Below are positions 46,480 through 56,105 of a stretch of 64,000 nucleotides of DNA, in pieces. Position numbers and translations under genes: made by a program. Positions within the stretch are counted from its first letter, which is position 1. Each line of letters begins with the position of its first letter. Source of the stretch: Opitutia bacterium (GTDB taxonomy: Bacteria > Verrucomicrobiota > Verrucomicrobiae > Opitutales > Opitutaceae); contig CANEVO010000007.1 in the NCBI GenBank assembly GCA_947442255.1, positions 3,017 to 67,016 of the forward strand, read 5' to 3'. The notes below the pieces were generated by a model. The model did not search any database and was not told the origin of the DNA. It saw only the letters and a program-made list of their open reading frames with translations.

Positions 46480-49424
46480 CCCGAGAAAACGCCTTGTCGC
46501 CGAAATGGGCACGGAACAAGAATGTTTTCGTGCCCGCTGGAGCAGGTAGGCGATCGCGCCAGCCTGAATCGCTACCGAACTGACGGTCTTGACCCACGGC
46601 GTTCGCCCCCCGCACCCCGCGGAAACAACCCTCCGCCGACATACCGCGACAACACTCCGTTCGCCCGGGCAAACGCGTCGGTCGGATACAGCCCCAGCGC
46701 GCTGATGGGGCGACCCGACTGGGCCGAAGCATTCCCCGAAACTAGGAACTGTTTCGTCAGATGATAGCCGCCGTTGACCTTGAAGACATGGCGGCGGTCG
46801 TTGGGCAGATCACCGAAGGTTCCGTCGGTCAGGCCCGGCTGGTCGAAGAGGGAGGTGATGCCCTCCCTCTGCCCGATCTCGCTGAAAACCGTACCCTCGT
46901 AATTCCCATAGCTGTGCAACCAAACATAGGACCCCTGCCCGAACCACTTGCCGTCAGAGACGCGGTCCAATTTGAACGCCACCGAAAAATATTTGCGCAC
47001 CGCGGGCGGCAAACCGAGGTCCGCCCCGGTGAGCAGCACCTTCTCCTTGGTCACGTCCGCGCCCTGATCCTGCTTGTTCACGACACCGTCCTTGTTGGCA
47101 TCCTCGCCAAGATTGATGGCGACCGCCACGGGCTTGCCGGGATTCGTCAGTGCATAGTAATCGGAACCGCCGGCCGCGAACCGTGTATACCCGCGGGCCT
47201 TCGCGTACTTTAACAGCGCCGCGTCGATCGTCGCGTCCTCGACGACCTGTTGGAGGTCGCGATAGGTGGCCGCCACGCCCCACTTCCATAATTTGCCAAG
47301 GGTCCGTTCGTAGCCGATGGAAAACTCGTCCTGAGCCATCGGCGCGATATTCGCATTCACGATCGAGGCGGCGTCCGGCACGGCGCCGTTCGCAATCGTT
47401 ACCCGGCTGCCGACTTGCGGCCCGAGATTGGCGGCACCGTTGGGCCCGATGGAATTCAGCACGAAATAATCCCAATAGTAGGTTTGGGCTCCCGCCATGA
47501 GAATGCTGGCCATCGCGGGAATCTGCAGCAGGTAGCGCCCCGCGCTCGCACGGAGCTTCGAGCGGCCGTCGCCGCCGACATCGTAGGCCGCGGAAAAACG
47601 CGGGGCATAACGATCCCGCATCTTGATGAACGTCTGATCCTGGCCATTGCGACTGTCGAAACTCTCGCTGCGGAGCCCGGCGGTGGCCGTCAGCCGGTCC
47701 GACAGGAGTCGGATCGAATCCTCCGCGTAAAACGCCCCCGTGATCACCCGAAAGTCGCCACCGACGCGAAAGTTCAGGACTTGGGCGATCTGCGTGGTGC
47801 CGGCGGGGGGGGTAGCATTGTTGGTGAGGGCTCCCCCCGTGTAGGTTTGATAGACGTAGGCGACCCCGCCGCCCGAGTATTGGTTGACCGGATGGGCCGT
47901 GTTGTCCTCCCAATCGTAACCGAACCGCACGCGGTGGCTGATCCCGCGCAACGTGAAATCGTAGCGTCCATCCACCCAATGAGCCTTCCGCGTATCCCGG
48001 TCGTTCGTCACCGAGGCCACTCCGCGCAGGACCTGCGAAGTGCTCTGGTTCAGAATATAGGGCTGGCTCGACGCCTCACTGCGATTCGAAGCGTTCTTCG
48101 TGCTCTTCCCGAATAATGCCGAAAGGGCAAAATCGTCTCCGAAACGTACGGCATGCGCCCGATCTTGGCGCGGCCGCCCCGATCGGAATAGTTGTTGCCC
48201 AGATTCGCACCCAAGGCCGCCGGCCGGCTCAGCACAAAATTGGTCGCGGTCAACGGATACGAAAACCGGCGGTCGACGATCGTGCGCACGTCACGAAACG
48301 CGGTGTATTCGAACGCATGGTCGGGCAGCATCTGCCAGTCCACTTTCGCGGCGATGAACGGAGCCCGGTCGGAGCGAAAATTATACTGGTTGGTGCCGCT
48401 GATGAATTCGCTCCGGTTGTCGCGCTGCTGGTAGAGAACGTGAAAAAAACAGCCGGTTCCTCACGATCGGACCACTGAATTCGAGATTCGCCGTGCGTTC
48501 TTCGCCGCCGCCAAATCCGGAGGACGGCGCGTTGCCGACCGAATTCGCCAGGTAAAGCGTGCCGTTCGTGCGAAAGGAGTCGGGCGCGTTTTCCCGCAGG
48601 CTGGCCGGCTCCCAATAAAGGCTCGCGGCCGCGTGGACGCGGTTCGAGCCGCGTTTGCTGATCGCGTTCACCACTCCCCCCGTGGAGCGGCCAAACTCGG
48701 CGGACGAACCCGCAGTCGCAACCTGGAACTCCTGGAAAAACTCGAAGGGCACGGTGCCGAAGCCGAGGCCCCGCCGAAAATCCGTGAGATTGAATCCATT
48801 CAAATAGTAGGAGTTCTCCGCCTGGGAGGCCCCACCGAACGAAGCCGGACTGCCATCGCCGGCGTAGTAGCCGGTCTCGCCTGCGACCACGCCCGGCGCC
48901 AGCAGCGCGACCGCGGTCAGATCGCGGGCAACGGGCAACTGCCTGACCGTTTCGGCGGTGATGCCCAGCCCGATTTCCGCCCGGGCCACATCGACGGACG
49001 AGGGCTTTTCACCCGTCACGACTAACCGTGAAAGCTTGACCGCCGGATCCTCAAGGTCGAAACGCAACGTCGCAACCCCCAGACCGACGTCCACGGGATG
49101 GCGGAGCGGAGCGCGGCTCGCCAACCGGAGCGTCACCTCGTATTTGCCGAGGGGCAGACTCGAACCTTCGAAGGTGCCGGAAGCCGACACGCGAGCCACG
49201 CGCTCATACCGCGTATCGACGCTCGCCACGGTGACCGTGGCACCCGCCAGTTCCCCGGCCAACGCCCCGATCACCCGGCCGAACAGGGCGCCCTCAGCGT
49301 TGCTTTGCGCCCGGAGCGCCGTGGCGCCGAGCGCGATAGCCAGCGCCACCGTGCGGATCAGCGCTCGAAGAGCGCCGCCGCGAATCCGGCGGATCCCTTT
49401 TCGCGACTGAAAGCACAGGGTCAT
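46480..49424 (-). pseudogene. Frameshifted TonB-dependent receptor
   Basis: Reading minus from 49424 gives an export signal (ALAIALGATALRA), a carboxypeptidase-regulatory-like domain (GALAGELAGATVTV), a plug domain (VARDLTAVALLAPGVVAGETG) and the start of the barrel to IVRNRLFF. One shift at about 48450, next to an A6/A7 run, then continues as a barrel piece (QMLPDHAFEYTAFRDV). A second, at about 48135, leads to a long barrel frame from 48020 to about 46605. A third near 46605 moves to RTPWVKTVSSVAI. So at least three indels are needed. The order of parts is that of a normal receptor. Such receptors import large nutrients in the outer membrane; this copy cannot be made whole. Confidence 0.75.
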
Positions 49425-49641
49425 CGTCTGGAGCAGTTGTATGCCACCCGCGGAAAATACAGGCGTGGGGTCGCGATTTTCTTAACTAGCCCGGACGAGA
49501 GCAGGGGCCAGAACGGGTGGCAATCCCTCCGTGAATACGGTTTCATGTCGTTTCGGATGCAGCTTTTTTTCGGCACCTGCCCGCCGATCCCGGCCGGGCG
49601 CTTGCAAAGCCGGAGTGGCTAATTTCTCCTTCCCGACCGCG

Positions 49642-50634
49642 ATGAAGGAAATTCAAGCGATTGTCGGCCGCCTGCTGGCCCCGGAAACACGCGATACCGT
49701 GCTCGCCACGCTCGTGAGCGTCGAAGGGTCCTCCTATCGGCGGCCCGGGGCCCGCTTGCTCGTGGATACGAACGGCCGCCGGACCGGTTCGATCAGCGGC
49801 GGTTGTCTCGAGGAAGATGTCCTGGCGCGGGCACGCCGGGTGCTAGCCACCGGACAGGCGGAAACCGTCACCTACGACACGACATCGGAGAACGATCTCG
49901 TTTGGGGCGTGGGGCTCGGCTGTCACGGCGTCGTTTCAATTCTCCTGGAGAGACTCCCGGCGCAGCCCGACTGGGCGGTCACACTGGCCGCAAATTTTGC
50001 GGCCCGCCGCCCGACCCGTCTCACCGTCGTCCATCGGGCCGATCAGCCCGCCGACCTCGGCACGCGCCTCGCCGCCGCTTCCGCTTTGGCTGACGCCGCC
50101 ATCTTCCTGGACAACGTGCCGCCGCCCACCGCGCTCGTCATCTTTGGTGCCGGCGACGACGCCCAACCCCTCGCGCGCCTGGCCAAGGAGCTCGGGTGGC
50201 ACGTGACCATCGCCGATCCGAGGGCCGCCTTCGCCACCGCCGCCCGATTCCCCGTGGCCGACGGATTCGTGGTCGCTCCTGCGGAGGAACTCGTTGCCCG
50301 CACGCAGCCCGACTCGGACACCCTCGCGGTGGTGATGACCCACCACTACGTTCACGACGTGCCGCTGCTGCGCGATCTGCTGGCCCGGCCGCTCGCCTAT
50401 CTCGGTCTGCTGGGCCCGAGGAAACGTGCGCAGAAAATTCTCGCCGATCTCACGGCCGCAGGCACTGCCAGCACTCCGGAACGATCCGGGCAGTTGCGTG
50501 CTCCCGTGGGGCTCGATCTTGGTGCGGATACGCCGGAACAAGTCGCGCTGGCGATCATCGCCGAGATGCAGGCCGTGCTGAATCGCCGCGACGCCCGACC
50601 TCTCCGGGAGCGAGCCGGCCCCATCCATGAGTGA
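49642..50634 (+). CDS. XdhC/CoxF-family molybdenum-cofactor insertion protein
   Basis: A 330-residue XdhC-like protein that inserts or sulfurates molybdenum cofactor into hydroxylase enzymes. The N-terminal XdhC/CoxI region has LVSVEGSSYRRPGARLLV near 22-39 and SGGCLEEDV near 50-58, and the C-terminal Rossmann-like domain has LVIFGAGDDAQPLARLAKELG (split here) near 155. The C-terminal RAPVGLDLGADTPEQVALAIIAEM pattern is the conserved end. It is paired with a mocA-like gene overlapping by 8 bases. No xanthine or CO dehydrogenase gene is in the window, so the client enzyme is elsewhere. The upstream ORF to 49531 is rejected because it lacks family sequence. Confidence 0.88.
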   Translation: MKEIQAIVGRLLAPETRDTVLATLVSVEGSSYRRPGARLLVDTNGRRTGSISGGCLEEDVLARARRVLATGQAETVTYDTTSENDLVWGVGLGCHGVVSILLERLPAQPDWAVTLAANFAARRPTRLTVVHRADQPADLGTRLAAASALADAAIFLDNVPPPTALVIFGAGDDAQPLARLAKELGWHVTIADPRAAFATAARFPVADGFVVAPAEELVARTQPDSDTLAVVMTHHYVHDVPLLRDLLARPLAYLGLLGPRKRAQKILADLTAAGTASTPERSGQLRAPVGLDLGADTPEQVALAIIAEMQAVLNRRDARPLRERAGPIHE

Positions 50635-51283
50635 CTCCGTTCAGCGCGGAAATCCCTCGGCGGAAGCCGCCGATTCCGATAGCACGTCGCCCGTCCGCTT
50701 TCGCTTCGGTGCCGTCATCCTCGCCGCCGGCAGTTCGAGCCGCATGGGCACCCCGAAGCAGCTGCTGGAGATCGAGGGCCGCCCGTTGATCGTTCGCGCG
50801 GTGGAGGCGGCGCTCGCCTCGCCGGCCTGGCCAGTCGTCGTCGTCCTCGGCGCCCACGCCGAAAAAATCCGGCCGGCCCTCGCGCGACTGCCCGTGCTGA
50901 TCGTGGAGAACCCGGCTTGGTCCGAGGGCATGGCGGCGTCGATTCGGACCGGTATCACCACGCTGGGGCAATTCTCCCGCACGCTCGACGGCGCGTTGCT
51001 CGCACTCTGCGATCAACCCGCTTTTTCGAAGGATGTTATCGCGCAACTGGCCGCCGCCCAGACCCGCTCCGGACGCAGCATTGTGGCGGCCCGCTATTCC
51101 GGCCGCAACGGCGCGCCCGCGCTGTTTTTGCGCGACCATTTTTCCACCCTCGCCGGCCTGACCGGCGAGGAAGGCGCGCGGGCATTGCTCAACGGCGATC
51201 CGACCGCAGTCGCGCCGGTCGATCTGCCGGAACTCGCGGTCGATCTCGACACGCCCGAGGATTTCACGCGGGCCAAATCCTAG
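50627..51283 (+). CDS. MocA-like molybdopterin nucleotidyltransferase
   Basis: A 218-residue NTP transferase of the MobA/MocA type. The glycine-rich start is AVILAAGSSSRMGTPKQLL near 28-46, with LLALCDQPAF near 125 as the second conserved site (Asp for metal) and GRNGAPALFLRDHF near 160. MocA adds CMP to the cofactor of molybdenum hydroxylases, the same enzyme class served by XdhC, which supports assigning cytidylyl transfer. The first ~25 residues are a Ser/Asp-rich, non-conserved lead. Start at 50627 overlaps the xdhC stop by eight bases. Confidence 0.86.
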   Translation: MSDSVQRGNPSAEAADSDSTSPVRFRFGAVILAAGSSSRMGTPKQLLEIEGRPLIVRAVEAALASPAWPVVVVLGAHAEKIRPALARLPVLIVENPAWSEGMAASIRTGITTLGQFSRTLDGALLALCDQPAFSKDVIAQLAAAQTRSGRSIVAARYSGRNGAPALFLRDHFSTLAGLTGEEGARALLNGDPTAVAPVDLPELAVDLDTPEDFTRAKS

Positions 51284-51312
51284 CGGACTCCGGCCGCCGC
51301 GCGGTCGCGGGA

Positions 51313-51798
51313 TCAGGGCAGCTTCGCCTCGGCGACTTTCTTCGTCTGCGCGGCCCGGAAGCCATCGAGGGCCTTCTTGATCGCCGGGTCGCTCAACGCC
51401 AGAATCGCCGCGGCAAACAGGGCGGAGTTGATCGCACCGGGCTTGCCGATCGCGAGCGTCGCCACCGGGATGCCACCCGGCATCTGCACCATCGAGAGCA
51501 GGGAATCCATGCCCTTGAGCGAGGCCGATTCCATCGGCACGCCGAGCACGGGCAGCGGCGTCAGCGCCGCGGCCACGCCCGCGAGGTGCGCCGCACCCCC
51601 GGCCGCCGCGATCACGACCTTGAGCCCGCGGCCCTCGGCGCTGCGGCACCATTCGAAAACAATGTCCGGCGTGCGATGCGCGCTGATGGCGCGCTTTTCG
51701 TACGGAATGCCCAGTTGATCGAGCGTCTGGGCACAATGCTGCATCGTCTCCCAATCGGACGTGCTGCCCATGATAATTCCAACGAGTGGTGTAGCCAT
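51313..51798 (-). CDS. purE: N5-carboxyaminoimidazole ribonucleotide mutase
   Basis: Class I PurE of the purine pathway, converting N5-carboxyaminoimidazole ribonucleotide to CAIR. At 161 residues it is full length. Conserved segments: [15 protein letters not shown] near 8-22, [10 protein letters not shown] near 37 with the catalytic His of [18 protein letters not shown] near 65, and [23 protein letters not shown] (split here) near 85. No purK is adjacent. It is one of the purine and folate one-carbon genes in the window (with purU). Confidence 0.95.
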   Translation of the reverse strand: MATPLVGIIMGSTSDWETMQHCAQTLDQLGIPYEKRAISAHRTPDIVFEWCRSAEGRGLKVVIAAAGGAAHLAGVAAALTPLPVLGVPMESASLKGMDSLLSMVQMPGGIPVATLAIGKPGAINSALFAAAILALSDPAIKKALDGFRAAQTKKVAEAKLP

Positions 51799-51951
51799 GC
51801 GCCTCCAAACATGAAAAACAGTCGGGGCGCTGTAAAGAATCGTTCTTCAAGTTTTGCCCGGCCTAATCTCCGCCCGGATTTCGCGGCGAAGAACCGCTCA
51901 CACCAGCGACGCGCCGGGCGGTACCCGCAGCCAGCCCGGCTCTCCAAGCCG

Positions 51952-52749
51952 TCAAAAGTCCAAAGCCTTCAGCGGACCGATCTGGACCCCGAAACGGTCG
52001 TTGAATGGCTTCACCCGCTTGAAGTCGGTGCGTTGCAAATCGATCGTGCCGCCGATGTTCATGAAAAACAGCGTCACCGAAGCATCGCCGCGCATCGACG
52101 TCAGGGCCGGGCCGAACTTCGGGTCGATGACCGTGAAATCGAGACTGCCGTCGCCCGATTTTACCTTTGCCAGCAGCTTTATCCGGAAGGATTCGCGCAA
52201 CTGCAGCGAAACATTTTCCAGCGTCTTGCCCGTCTTGTTCACCCGGACGAAAACTTGAAATTTCTCGGGCGGAAAGCGGACGTTGTTGGTCTTGCTCAGC
52301 GGCACCTCGAAGGTGAGGGATTGCGCATCGTCCGTCATGATCGTCGCCCGCTCAAACTGAATGACCTCGCCCAACGACTGGCGGGGATCTTCTTCAGGAT
52401 TCTCGTCCCGGTACCGGGCCTGCTCGCCGCGGCGCCGGTAGCGGGCGATTTCCCGCGAAGTCGGCGGCCGGCCTTTGATCGACAGCGGCGTCCACTGTTC
52501 TTCATAAGGCCGCGAGGGATCATAGCGCACCACCGACTCCCGCTTCGTCTTTCCTTTGTCGTCCCGCATGACGGTGCTTTCGGTGCACGCCCAGCGGCTG
52601 TAGTCGGCGGCGAAATTTCTCACCGCATTTTCCAACATCGTCGTCTCGGCGTCGGTCGCCTCGCGCGGACCGGCCGGGGCAGCCTCCGCCCGGGCCGGCG
52701 GCGCAACCGTCAGCGCAAAAAGTAAAACGAAAAATAGATACCGATGCAT
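51952..52749 (-). CDS. Uncharacterised exported protein (intact paralogue)
   Basis: A 265-residue protein with a clear signal peptide (residues 1-21, LFFVLLFALTVAPPARA). The mature part begins with a helix (TMLENAVRNFAADYSRW) and continues as mixed strands, including RGEQARYRDENPEED near 113 and a closing PFNDRFGVQIGPLKALDF. I do not recognise the family. The neighbouring sequence at 52851-53425 is a decayed paralogue with the same order of segments, so the gene arose by tandem duplication. It probably acts in the periplasm or envelope; no interaction is evident. Confidence 0.65.
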   Translation of the reverse strand: MHRYLFFVLLFALTVAPPARAEAAPAGPREATDAETTMLENAVRNFAADYSRWACTESTVMRDDKGKTKRESVVRYDPSRPYEEQWTPLSIKGRPPTSREIARYRRRGEQARYRDENPEEDPRQSLGEVIQFERATIMTDDAQSLTFEVPLSKTNNVRFPPEKFQVFVRVNKTGKTLENVSLQLRESFRIKLLAKVKSGDGSLDFTVIDPKFGPALTSMRGDASVTLFFMNIGGTIDLQRTDFKRVKPFNDRFGVQIGPLKALDF

Positions 52750-52850
52750 TTTGGTTAGGCCCGACCGAAGGGCGCATGTTCCGACCCGGGCGGAACGACG
52801 CAACCCCGTTTTCGGGCTGCGCGGCGTGCATCCGGGCATCGCTCGAACCG

Positions 52851-53425
52851 TCATTTCGGTGCCGCCGCCGGCGCACTTCGCACCGGCGTGACCCGTTTGA
52901 AATCGCTCCAGGTGAAGTCGATCCGCTCGCCCCAGCGCGAGAGACTCACCTCGGCCGTGCCGCTGGGCTCGGCCGGTGCCGGCACCGCTTCCGTCTCCTC
53001 GAAATCGAGGTCGAGTTTGCCCCACGCAATCCGGGCGATCCCCAGCAAAACCCGGAACGGTTCGCGGACTCACGCGGTCAGGTGTTCGAGGGCCCGGGTT
53101 TCTTTGTTCACCGCTGCGATCACGTCGACTTTATCGGTCGGAAACAACCAGCTGCTGGCGCCACGCAGCGGCAGGTCGAAGCGGATCGTCCGGTTGTCCT
53201 CACCCACCAGCCGCCCCGCGAAAAATCGAAAAACTCACCGATGGGCGAATCGAACTTGCGCAGCCGGTGGCGGAATTTGCGCCTGGCCCAGGCGGTCCGC
53301 TGCTCGTCGGTGGGCGGCTGGCCGTCGTCGTATTCCACCGCCCGCTGGGTAAAGGCCCAATGGTCGGGCTCGCCGAGCCAGCTGGCGATGGCCTCCTTCA
53401 GCAGCGGCGGCGCCTCCGCCGCCGA
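52851..53425 (-). pseudogene. Decayed, headless tandem paralogue of the exported protein
   Basis: Reading minus just beyond the pabC stop, the frame gives SAAEAPPLLKEAIASWLGEPDHW, which aligns with the mature start of the intact protein (AETTMLENAVRNFAADYSRW). A frameshift near 53220 follows IGEFF, and after it the text VNKETRALEHLTA is interrupted by a TGA before VREPFRVLLGIA; the intact copy reads LENVSLQLRESFRIKLLA there. The last part, FTWSDFKRVTPV, matches the intact LQRTDFKRVKPF. So it has at least one frameshift and one nonsense codon, and lacks the signal peptide. The 5' end stops exactly at the pabC stop codon. Confidence 0.75.
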
Positions 53426-54349
53426 CTACGGCGTACAACCTTCACGTGCCGCATCCACGAGATCGCTCCAACGCCGTCCCAGCGCGGTAACCAGGGGATG
53501 AGCGTGCGACTCCCAAGAGCCGAGCACCACGCGATCCGGCACATCCCAAAGCACGCGCACCGGCGTCACACCGCGCACCGAATTCATCACCACGACCGCT
53601 TCGGCACTGATCAACTCTTCCAGACCCGCGCGGCACGGTTCCGCCTCGATCCCGGAATCGAGCAGCCATTGCCAGCAGGTGCCGGCAACCGCACCTAGGG
53701 CCGGATCGGGGAAAAACCAGCGCCCGCCCTTCACCCAGGCCACATTCTGCCGCGCAGTTTCCACCACGTGGCGGCCGTCGCGCGTTAAAAACAGGCCTTC
53801 ATCACTCGCCGCGGCGGCGCGCGGTTTTAATTCCGCGGCGCCCAACAGGGCGTTCAGGTAATTGAGGCTCTTCGGCCGGGGCAGCCATTCGCCGTTGTCG
53901 CGCGCCAGCTTCAAAAGCCGCAGCGCCACACCCTCCACCGGCGCCGCCGGCGGCAGCGGACGCAGCGTGAGCAGCTCGGCCGGCTGGTCGTAGCCCGCGC
54001 CATCGCGGGCCACGGACAGATTTCCCGCCGTCACCGTGTAGCGGAAAACCGCATCGGCCAGTCCGTGCCGTTCCAACAACGTCGTGACCGCCTCGCGTAC
54101 TCGTGTTTCATCGGTCGCGAGAAAAGTAGGAGGCAACTGGATCCGCGCCACTGCGCAGGCCTGCCGCAGACGGCGCCGGTGCTGATCCCACAGTAGCGGG
54201 CGGCCGCCACTCGTGCGAAACGTCTCGAAGAATCCCGCCCCAAACAACACGCCGTGATCGTCGACCGGCAACCCCGCCCCAACCGCCGGCACGATTCGCC
54301 CGTTCTGATAAGCGACCGGTTGGCCGGCGCGTGGCGCCGCGTCAGCCAT
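53426..54349 (-). CDS. pabC: Aminodeoxychorismate lyase
   Basis: Branched-chain-aminotransferase-fold (class IV) PLP enzyme that splits aminodeoxychorismate into p-aminobenzoate and pyruvate for folate. From the ATG at 54349 it is 307 residues; the frame extends to a TTG at 54373. The class IV marks are VDDHGVLFGAGFFETFR near 30-46 and the PLP Lys in PRPKSLNYLNALLGAAE near 155; further on, LFLTRDGRHVVETARQNVAWV near 178. The start codon overlaps the pabB stop by eight bases, so the genes are coupled. It sits next to the fol genes, supporting PabC over a general amino acid aminotransferase. Confidence 0.88.
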   Translation of the reverse strand: MADAAPRAGQPVAYQNGRIVPAVGAGLPVDDHGVLFGAGFFETFRTSGGRPLLWDQHRRRLRQACAVARIQLPPTFLATDETRVREAVTTLLERHGLADAVFRYTVTAGNLSVARDGAGYDQPAELLTLRPLPPAAPVEGVALRLLKLARDNGEWLPRPKSLNYLNALLGAAELKPRAAAASDEGLFLTRDGRHVVETARQNVAWVKGGRWFFPDPALGAVAGTCWQWLLDSGIEAEPCRAGLEELISAEAVVVMNSVRGVTPVRVLWDVPDRVVLGSWESHAHPLVTALGRRWSDLVDAAREGCTP

Positions 54350-55823
54350 GGCTCGCCGCCCTTTCCCAAGCAACCCACAGCGCCCGCGCCTTCTGCGTCG
54401 CTTCCTCGTATTCGCGCGCCGGCTGCGAATCCGCCACGATCCCGGCGCCGGCCTGCACGTGCGCCACTCCGTCGATCATCAGCATCGAACGAATGACGAT
54501 GTTCATCTCCATATCGCCCCCGTAGCTGATCCAGCCCAGCGAACCCGTGTAGAATCCGCGGCCCACGGTCTCGAGTTCATCGATGATCTCCATCGTGCGG
54601 ATCTTCGGACAGCCGGTGATGGTACCGCCGGGAAACATGGCTTGAAACACCTCAACCCAAGTCTTGCCGGCCGCGAGCCGGCCCTCCACCCCGGACACCA
54701 GGTGCATCACGTGGGAATAGCGCTCCACTGTCATGAAGTCGCGCACCATCACGCTCCCCCACTCCGCCACCTGTCCGATGTCGTTGCGGATGAGATCGAC
54801 CAGCATCAAGTGCTCCGCACGCTCCTTCTCGTTGACGAAGAGCTCGGTCGAAAGGTGCGCGTCGCGCGAGGAATCCTCGCCCCGCGGCCGCGTGCCCGCG
54901 ATCGGCCGCGAAACGATTTTTCCGTCGACCAGCCGGACCAATAGTTCCGGCGAACCGCAGATGAGCGAAAACGCTGGCAGCCGGAGCAGTCCCATGTAGG
55001 GCGAGGGATTCACCCGCCGCACCGACTCGTAAATCGCCGCGGAGGAGATCGGCGTCGGCCGGCTCGTGCGCAGCGAAAGATTGGTCTGATAGGTGTGACC
55101 GGCCGCGATATAGGCCTGCACCCGGCGCACCGCATCTTGAAACGCCGCGGGCGTGAGCGAATCGGCCGGAACATTGACTTTGTCGCGTCGATCTTGCTCC
55201 GCGCTCCAGGACCGGCCTCCACCATCTGCCCGCCAGCGCTCCCGGGCTTCGCTCGCCGCCCGCTGCGCCGCTGCAAATTCGTCCGCGAGTGCGATCGGGG
55301 AATCGGGCGCAACGTTTCGCCAGATCACGATACCCAGCATCTGCTCGACGTGATCGTAAACGAACAACTCGCGCGTCTCGATCATCGCAAAGAGCGGCAG
55401 CGGCAGGTCGCGAATCGCCCGGGCCGGCAGGCACTCCCATGTTCGCACCAGATCGTATCCGAGCACCCCGATAAATCCGCCGGTCATCGCCGGCCAGCCC
55501 TGCGGCCGCGCGACTTTGGTCTCGTCCCACAACGCGGCCAGCACGGCGAGCGGTTTACCAACCAACGAGTCCAGCCGGGCGGTTCCGTCGGCTGACCAAA
55601 TCTCCGCGCCTTCCGCATGCCCCAGCACCAACCGTTCCGGCCGGTCGCACAAATACGTGTAGCGTCCGCCCCGGGCGCTCTCCAACAACGCCGTTACAGG
55701 CCGGTTCGCGAAGCCTTCCCACAAGGCCGGGGGCGGTTCTCCGCGACAAACGAGAACAGCCGGAAGCCGCGTGCATCCGTGCCGCTGCCAGCGCTGCCAG
55801 TCTTCGTAGGTAATGGGCTCCAT
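54342..55823 (-). CDS. pabB: Aminodeoxychorismate synthase component I
   Basis: Chorismate-binding enzyme that aminates chorismate to aminodeoxychorismate using ammonia from a glutaminase partner (PabA, not in the window). From the ATG at 55823 it is 493 residues; the longer frame begins at 56000 and would lie over the inverted repeat. Core marks: RPIAGTRPRGEDSSRDA near 312-328, LVDLIRNDIGQV near 345, and FPGGTITGCPKIRTMEIIDELE near 415-436. The first motif is PIAGT, whereas E. coli PabB has PIKGT with the nucleophilic Lys; TrpE proteins have Ala here. Context (pabC overlap, fol genes) argues for PabB. It could be an Ala-type PabB or a bifunctional enzyme. Confidence 0.85.
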   Translation of the reverse strand: MEPITYEDWQRWQRHGCTRLPAVLVCRGEPPPALWEGFANRPVTALLESARGGRYTYLCDRPERLVLGHAEGAEIWSADGTARLDSLVGKPLAVLAALWDETKVARPQGWPAMTGGFIGVLGYDLVRTWECLPARAIRDLPLPLFAMIETRELFVYDHVEQMLGIVIWRNVAPDSPIALADEFAAAQRAASEARERWRADGGGRSWSAEQDRRDKVNVPADSLTPAAFQDAVRRVQAYIAAGHTYQTNLSLRTSRPTPISSAAIYESVRRVNPSPYMGLLRLPAFSLICGSPELLVRLVDGKIVSRPIAGTRPRGEDSSRDAHLSTELFVNEKERAEHLMLVDLIRNDIGQVAEWGSVMVRDFMTVERYSHVMHLVSGVEGRLAAGKTWVEVFQAMFPGGTITGCPKIRTMEIIDELETVGRGFYTGSLGWISYGGDMEMNIVIRSMLMIDGVAHVQAGAGIVADSQPAREYEEATQKARALWVAWERAASHG

Positions 55824-55988
55824 GTAATCGCCCGGTGCTTCCGGGCGTGTTCGCGGAAAACCTGTCGGAGTCCCAACGGCCATGTCGAGCGACGAAGGGC
55901 TGACGCCGAGGCGCTGCTCCGCCCAGCCAGAATCCCGCGAATCCAACGCCATCACGCCTTCCCCACCTCCGCCCAAGCTGGCGACAAG

Positions 55989-56019
55989 CCCATTGGTCAA
56001 CCATTAGTTGACTAATGGG
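55989..56019. promoter_or_regulatory. 13-bp inverted repeat between pabB and folP (operator-like)
   Basis: CCCATTGGTCAAC (55989-56001) and GTTGACTAATGGG (56007-56019) are inverted repeats with 12 of 13 bases matching, around a 5-bp centre CATTA. Nested inside is an 18-base perfect dyad CCATTAGTTGACTAATGG (56001-56018, 2-bp centre). There is no T-run on either side, so it is not a terminator. It lies 166 bases upstream of the pabB start and 87 upstream of the folP start. The TTGGTCAAC-like half-sites resemble operators of GntR- or MarR-type repressors. No such regulator gene is nearby. Confidence 0.5.
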
Positions 56020-56105
56020 TCCGGCCGCCACTCGGCGAAGAATGCGGCTTCCGCCCAAGCGGTGAGGAAACCTGCGATTCAAGCTCTCGTTCGTTTTCGT
56101 CCGTC

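Noticed and set aside
46361..46549. Small plus frame of 62 residues after the MOSC gene
   Set aside because: It lies over the MOSC start and the eroded 3' end of the receptor pseudogene, with no sensible protein features.
49425..49641. Possible riboswitch ahead of the xdhC gene
   Set aside because: I could not build a conserved core resembling molybdenum-cofactor or cobalamin riboswitches, and only weak stems are present.
56001..56018. The pabB/folP dyad as a transcription terminator
   Set aside because: Neither strand has a T-run after the stem, and it precedes both genes, so an operator-like site fits better.
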